From: Desmodus rotundus
Lineage: Eukaryota > Chordata > Mammalia > Chiroptera > Phyllostomidae
Reading direction: 5' to 3'
Assembly (NCBI RefSeq): GCF_022682495.2
Contig: NC_071390.1
Coordinates: 146,358,583-146,422,582 of the forward strand
DNA: 64,000 bases
Shown: positions 59,167 to 64,000 of the stretch, one piece after another
How positions within the stretch are numbered: position 1 is the first letter of the stretch
Layout of the letters: each line of letters opens with the position of its first letter
Position numbers and translations under genes: made by a program
The notes under the pieces: model-generated
Seen by the model: the letters and a program-made list of their open reading frames with translations, nothing else
What the model was told of the DNA's origin: nothing
Databases searched by the model: none

Positions 59167-59929
59167 GTTAGTTATGTTATCTTTTTTCCCCTAGGTTTCA
59201 GATTTCTAATATAATTCTTGTATTTAATTTGGTGAAAATCCGAGTTGTTTAATTGACTAATGCATACTAAGTAGAAGTCTTAATTATTTGTGCTAATATA
59301 GAAAGAAGACACAAATTTTACGGTGTTTTTTAAGTCCCCAGATCTCTCATTTTAAAGATGCCTATCATTAACTTTACCCAACAAAAGTAACTAAACTGAT
59401 GCATTTTAAATTTTTTGACAAGCTACATATAATTTCAAGTTTGGAAATGAAACATTATTACCTAATAACCAGTGGTAAACGTGGAGATGCTTTGGCTTAC
59501 TTTCTAATAGATTTCAGTTTGGTGATGGTTCATAACGATTTTAAAGTTTTGCTGCACCCCGACTTCCCACCCCTGAGCATAAGTGAGTGATTGACATCCA
59601 AGCACTTAACCATATGTGGATTTTTGTTATTGAAATGAAACTGAGATAAATCCTTTTTATGAATTAAATAATCTTGTAACACTAAAAGAATTAATTTCCG
59701 TTGTTAAGTGAAAATTTTTGGCATCTTTTTACGTGAGAGAACATTCTTAATTGCTTTTTTACCAACAGCATCTTAATTCCAATCTTTATACAGTGTCTTG
59801 CTGAGGAATTATCCATTTTCTAAATTGTTAAATTAGGCAAATATTTTAATTTTTAATATTTTAAATTTATATTTTTACTATTTGATTTTTTAAGTGAAGT
59901 TCACTCATGTCTGTATATGTTGCCAGCAC

Positions 59930-60900
59930 TCGAATTACTGATGACTAAGATGCCAATGATAGGGAGTCTTGAAATAGCAACTAATTTTCATTGTGTATCA
60001 TTGTTATTAAAATGTCCATTCTTTATCTTATTTATTGAGTTCTTCAGCCCCAGAATTAATTTGTCTGTTTTTATAGTTTTTGTCTCTTTGGTAAATTACT
60101 TCTGTTCATTAATTTTATTTCTGAGCTCACTGACCTGCCTTTTGGGTTTTCTTGTATCTTGTGGAGTTTCTTCATGACTGCTGTTTTGATTTCTTCACGA
60201 TTTACATCACGAGTTTTTGCTGCTTTGAGTTTCTTTCCGGAGAACTGACCTTTTCTTTCTGTGCTACTGTTCCCGTGGCGGTCCAGGCTGCTTGCCCAGT
60301 CGTGCCTCTGCTAGCACGTTTGAAGTAGCAAACATTTTTCCTATTAAGAACCTTTTGCTTTTCACAATTCAGCAGGTCAATAATTAGAGCTCTTTCTTTT
60401 GTTTTCCAGTAGAGGGTGCTATAGCACAGTTTTTGGTTTTTTTCCTACTGCCCCTTTTTATGCCTGAGGGCTGGGGGAAAGAAAGTCCAGGTGTGGGAGG
60501 CCTAGCCTTGGGCACGTGGGAGTGGGGGCCTGGGTGACCAGCGTGGTGGGTGGCGGTGAGGTATCCCCTCATCTGGGTCTCAGGGCACCACCACCATGGC
60601 AGAGGGATGTGGCCATTGAGGGGAGCCAGTCCTTGAGCCCACTGAGGTGCTACCTGGATCCCTGTGGTCACTGGCAGTGCTGTGCTGTGGCCTGGCAGCT
60701 GAGCCCTGTCTCTGCTGCTACTCCTGGTCTGTGGTGGGTGGTGGGAGACTGCTGCACCTGGGGCAGGTCTGGATTGGGGAGGGAGGCAGTGCTGCTGGGC
60801 TGTGGTTTGGGGGCTGCACCCCAACTCCTCCACCGCAACTGTGTTGCTGGGGCTGCAGGGTCAGCGTTGTCCTTGGAGAACTGTTCTGATTGTGTTGTGT
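59930..60900 (-). mobile_element. Old L1/half-L1 5' region
   Basis: Antisense ORF1-like block gagctcactgacctgccttt followed by GC-rich 5'UTR-like sequence (60430-60890). Open frames in the GC-rich part on both strands are by-products of composition. Exact borders are uncertain. Confidence 0.5.
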
Positions 60901-62645
60901 TGCTTTCTTATATTCCACATCGCTGATTTGATTCTTGGCTTAATCTACTGTCCTGTTGAATCTCTGCAAATTATTCTTCATTTCAGTTAGTGTATCCTTC
61001 ATCTCTGTCTGTTTCTTTTTTATGGTTTCCATGTGCTTTGCTATGCTGTTGTAGTTTTCTCACTAAGTTCACTGAGCATCCTTATAACCAGTGTTTGAAC
61101 CCTGCATCTAGTAAGTTGCTTGTCTCCTTTGTTTAGTTCTTTTTCTGGAGTTTTGTTCTGTTCTTTCATTTGGGCCACGTTTCTTTATCTCCTCATTTTG
61201 GCAACCTCCCTGTGTTTGTTTCTATGTATTAGTAGAGCTGCTATGTCTCCCAGGCTTGGTAGAGTAGCCTTGTGTAGTAGGTGTTCTGTAGGGTCCAGTG
61301 GCACAGCCTCCCTACTCACATAAGCTTGGCTGGCACTCCAGGTGTGCCCCCTGTGTGGGCTGTACAAACCCTCCTTATAGTTCAGCCTTGATTGTTGTTG
61401 GTACATCAATGGGACAGATTTACCCCCAGGCCATCTGGCTACAAGGACAGGCTGTGACCACTGACCACTGTGGAGGATCAGCTGTGCAGGGGCCCACCCC
61501 ACAGAGCAGGACCTACTTAACTGGGGTGTGATGCCAGCTGAGTCTGCCCCTTGAGTGTGTCACTTGTGGAATGGTTGGATGGTGCTCCAGTGTGGTCTGG
61601 AGCTTTTCAGTGGGTGTGCTAGCTCTGGGGCCTCCGGGAAGGTGCAGGCCAAGGTCAGCTGCCACCTGTGTTCTGCCCAGGGCCAACTGGCATGAGCTAC
61701 AAATTGATCTGCAGATGGCTGCTACTTATGTTGGGCTTGGAGGTGCTCAGGTGAGTACAAAACGCAAACCAAGGCCAGCTGCCACTAGTGCTAGGTTGGA
61801 GCCACTTAGTGAGAGCTATGGGGCATGCTAAGGCTGGATGCTACTTGTTTGAGATACTCTGGGAAAGTCTAAAGCATGAGCAAGCAGGCCATTTGTATAA
61901 AAAAGCCACTAGAAACAACTTAGGTAGGCCCACTGGTTGGGTGGGATGGGGTCTCAGGGAATCACCAGGGCAGGGCAAATGCTGTGAGTCTGTCTGATTG
62001 ATAGAGACTCAGATACGGTGCCCACCTACCTGCTCTGTAATGGGTCAGGGTCTCAGAAAAGGAGCAATGGCCTCTGCTAGCACTTCTGTCTGGCAGAAAA
62101 CTGCCCCCGCCCCCAGCTCTCTCCCAGATGCCAGATAATTCAGTTCCCCCCTGGATATCTCTTTTGCTTTTTGAGCTGCTGCCCCAGTACTGGAGCTCAA
62201 AGGGAGTGAGTCCAAGAAAGTCTGTGTGTGGGCCCTTGAAGAGGAATGCTTAGGACTCCAGAAGTCCTCTGCCTCACTCAGTCTCAATCCCCACTGCTTT
62301 TCGCTGTCAGAAGTTTCGGGAACTTCTCTTCCTGGCACTGGAACCCTGGGCTGGGGGATCTGTTATGGGGCTGGGACCCCTCACTTGTCAGGATAAGTGC
62401 AGCCAAGATATCCCTCCTGATACTTATCCACCGTACATGGGTGTGGAACCAGCCCATTCTGCATCTCTGCCCCTCCTTCCAGTCTCAGTGTGGCTTCTTT
62501 AAATCCCTTGTTGTAGGACTTCCATTCAGCTAGATTTCAGGTGGTTCTGAGTGATGGTTGTTCTGTAACTTAGTGGTAATTCTGACGTGGTTGTGGGAGG
62601 ATGTGAGCTGTATTTACCTCCTTTGCCATCTTGACCAGAAGTCCC
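60901..62645 (-). mobile_element. L1 ORF1 5' end and full 5'UTR
   Basis: ORF1 start region (60901-61190) and 5'UTR through 62630, ending tttgccatcttg. It closely parallels 37010-37860 plus 38790-39726, which is how the LTR-like insertion there was recognised. The 3' part is missing. Confidence 0.75.
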
Positions 62646-62950
62646 TGATTAAACTTTTATAAAGGGCAGTTTTTCTAACAATTGCAAAGTAATGCATTCC
62701 GTGTAAAATATGACTTGACTTGTTTAAACTTCTTTATACCTAATCAGATCAAAAATCACTTTTCTGAAGTCATGTTTATTCAATAGACCAATATCAATTG
62801 TACTTTTTATCAGATTAATCTAAGTGGCATTTACATATCTATGTTCTCTATTATCCAAAAGTTAGTAGGAATTGATTTTATTTATGTGATTATTTATTCA
62901 TTTATTTACACAATCCCCAAGTTAGATCTGGTCTCTAAAACTATTATATA

Positions 62951-63185
62951 GCCTTGAGGAGTGTGGCTCAATTGGTTGGGTGTCATCCAACAAACTGAAA
63001 AAGTTCACTGGTTCAATTTCTAGTCAGGGCACATGCCTGGGTAGTGGGTTTCATCCCCGGTCAGGGCGTGTGCAAGAGGCAACTGAGTGATGTTTCTCTC
63101 TCACATTTTCTTTCCTTCTCTTTCTCTCTCCTTTCCCCTATGTCTAAAAATAAATATATGAAATCTTTTAAAAATAAATAAAAGT
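62951..63185 (+). mobile_element. Diverged VES-type SINE
   Basis: Starts gccttgaggagtgtggctca. It has a B-box-like ggttcaatttctagtcaggg, a duplicated catgcctgggtag/gtcagggcgtg segment, a CT tract and an A-rich tail. It ends about 105 bp before exon M. Confidence 0.82.
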
Positions 63186-63290
63186 TAAATAAAATTATTT
63201 AAAGGATACATTTCATAAGCTCTATGTCATTCTTATGATAATGTCTCTTGTTTAACTTCAATACTATATATAATATTTGACTTATTTCAG

Positions 63291-63334
63291 ATCCAGCAGG
63301 AATTTGAAAAAACTAACTAGAGAACTAAAAGAAG
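63291..63334 (+). pseudogene. ANKRD26: Exon M, penultimate-type exon with frame-shifting deletion and stop
   Basis: Acceptor cttatttcag, donor gtatgt. In the phase delivered by exon L it reads IQQEFEKTN and then TAG at 63318. By memory the family has MQQELEKNITRELKE here. The tail TRELKE is still readable in another frame, so two bases appear lost near the A-run at 63307-63312. The protein would end about 45 residues early, losing the short C-terminus. The final exon was not seen before the window ends. A sequencing or assembly error is an alternative. Confidence 0.7.
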
Positions 63335-63361
63335 GTATGTTGCCATATTTTATTCATTACA

Positions 63362-64000
63362 TTTTTTTTTCCAATTTTTAAATTATTTTATTGTTGTTCA
63401 ATTAGAGTTGTCTGCATTTCCTCTCCACCCCTCTACCCCACCCCAGCCAAACCCAGCTCCCTCCCCTGCTTCCACCTCCCCCTTGGTTTGGTCCAAGTGT
63501 CCTTTATAGTAGTTCCTGAAAACCCTTCTCCCCACCATCCCTTCCCCCCTCCCCTCTGGCTATTGTTAGATTGTTCTGAACTTCAATGTCTCTGGTTATA
63601 TTTTGTTTGCTTTTTTCTTTTGTTGATTATGTTCCAGTTAAAGGTGAGATCATGTGGTATTTGTCCTTCACCGCCTGGCTTATTTCACTTAACATAATGC
63701 TCTCCAGTTCCATCCATGCTGTTGCAAAGGGTATAAGCTTCTTTTTTCTCTCTGCTGTGTAGAATTCCATTGTGTAAATGTACCATAGTTTTTTGATCCA
63801 CTCATTTGCTGATGGGCACTTAGGTTGCTTCCAGTACTTGGCTATTGTAAATTGTGCTGCTATGAACATTGGGGTGCATAGGTTCTTTTGGATTGGTGTT
63901 TCAGGGTTCTTAGGGTATAACCCCAACAGTGGAATTGTTGGGTCAAAAAGCAGTTCCACTTTTAGTTTTCTGAGGAAATTCCATACTGTTTTCCACAGTG
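63362..64000 (-). mobile_element. Younger L1, 3'UTR and ORF2 C-terminus, continues past the window
   Basis: The poly-T start at 63362 is the A-tail of the element. From 63959 back to 63627 the minus strand is open and reads MELLFDPTIPLLGLYPKNPE, AAQFTIAKYWKQPKCPSANE, IYTMEFYTAERKKKLIPFAT. This is the ORF2p C-terminus of L1 (endonuclease and reverse transcriptase lie further right). It inserted just after exon M. Confidence 0.92.

Larger units (their letters stand above)
932..63334 (+). other. ANKRD26: ANKRD26-family gene body, partial, with amplified internal exons
   Basis: This is the extent of all plus-strand exons seen. The right part encodes a long heptad-rich coiled coil that matches my memory of mammalian ANKRD26 almost exon by exon. 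The left part holds six copies of a two-exon cassette. The promoter, first exon and ankyrin repeats are not in the window and would lie upstream. ANKRD26 is known as a distal-appendage protein of the mother centriole that recruits PIDD1; whether this copy does so is unknown. Against a fully functional orthologue are the missing exons between 24.4 and 40.7 kb and a stop in the last exon seen. A paralogue or decaying copy is therefore possible. Confidence 0.85.

Noticed and set aside
60384..60926. Open frames on both strands in a GC-rich segment (149 and 136 codons)
   Set aside because: Few AT-rich stops are expected at this composition. The segment belongs to L1 5'UTR-like sequence and neither product has a coding signature.
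63627..63959. Open minus-strand frame as a host gene
   Set aside because: The peptide is the C-terminus of L1 ORF2p, so it is annotated as a mobile element.
1..64000. Single-read duplication artefact explaining the whole array
   Set aside because: Units differ by many substitutions and by distinct L1 insertions. Only the 12.56-kb pair is close enough for an artefact to be considered, and even it shows scattered differences.

Overview
The window is vertebrate nuclear DNA, almost certainly from a bat. It carries four copies of the VES-type tRNA-derived SINE, dense nested LINE-1 and half-L1 copies, and relics such as MIR and a MER5A-like element. VES SINEs are typical of yangochiropteran (for example vespertilionid) bats. 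The species call is inference.

One host gene runs through the window on the plus strand. It is a member of the ANKRD26 family (ankyrin-repeat plus coiled-coil proteins; relatives ANKRD30, ANKRD36, CCDC144). Only the part downstream of the ankyrin repeats is present. The left third (1-21 kb) holds a tandem array. A two-exon cassette, a 29-nt exon A plus a 73-nt exon B (102 nt, exactly 34 codons, splice phase 1 to phase 1), occurs six times: at about 1.6, 6.1, 9.2, 11.1, 14.2 and 20.5 kb. All twelve exons have usable AG/GT signals and no stop in the phase-compatible frame. Exon C (24.3 kb) has the phase needed to follow the last B. The right third (40.7-63.3 kb) holds ten further exons (D-M here) encoding the long ANKRD26 coiled coil. 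The last, M, has an apparent 2-nt deletion that brings in a stop codon.

Between these parts (24.4-40.7 kb) I see no exon, although ANKRD26 proteins normally have several hundred residues there. The space is filled by L1 copies, an LTR-like insertion and SINEs. Exon C ends in phase 0 and exon D begins in phase 0, so a C-to-D join would stay in frame.

Mobile DNA dominates the window. Several minus-strand elements have a 5'UTR and/or ORF1 joined directly to a 3'UTR with no ORF2 (half-L1, HAL1-like). One, at 26.7-28.5 kb, is a complete insertion with a perfect 16-bp target duplication. This element and a sibling at 16.8-18.6 kb share an in-frame deletion of about 47 codons in ORF1. The same L1-to-host junctions recur in the exon-array units, so L1 copies were already part of the DNA that was amplified. 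The newest event is a duplication of about 12.56 kb (bases 1 to about 3760 versus about 12565 to 16310), nearly identical by eye.

All protein comparisons are from memory of the family. No search or alignment was run.
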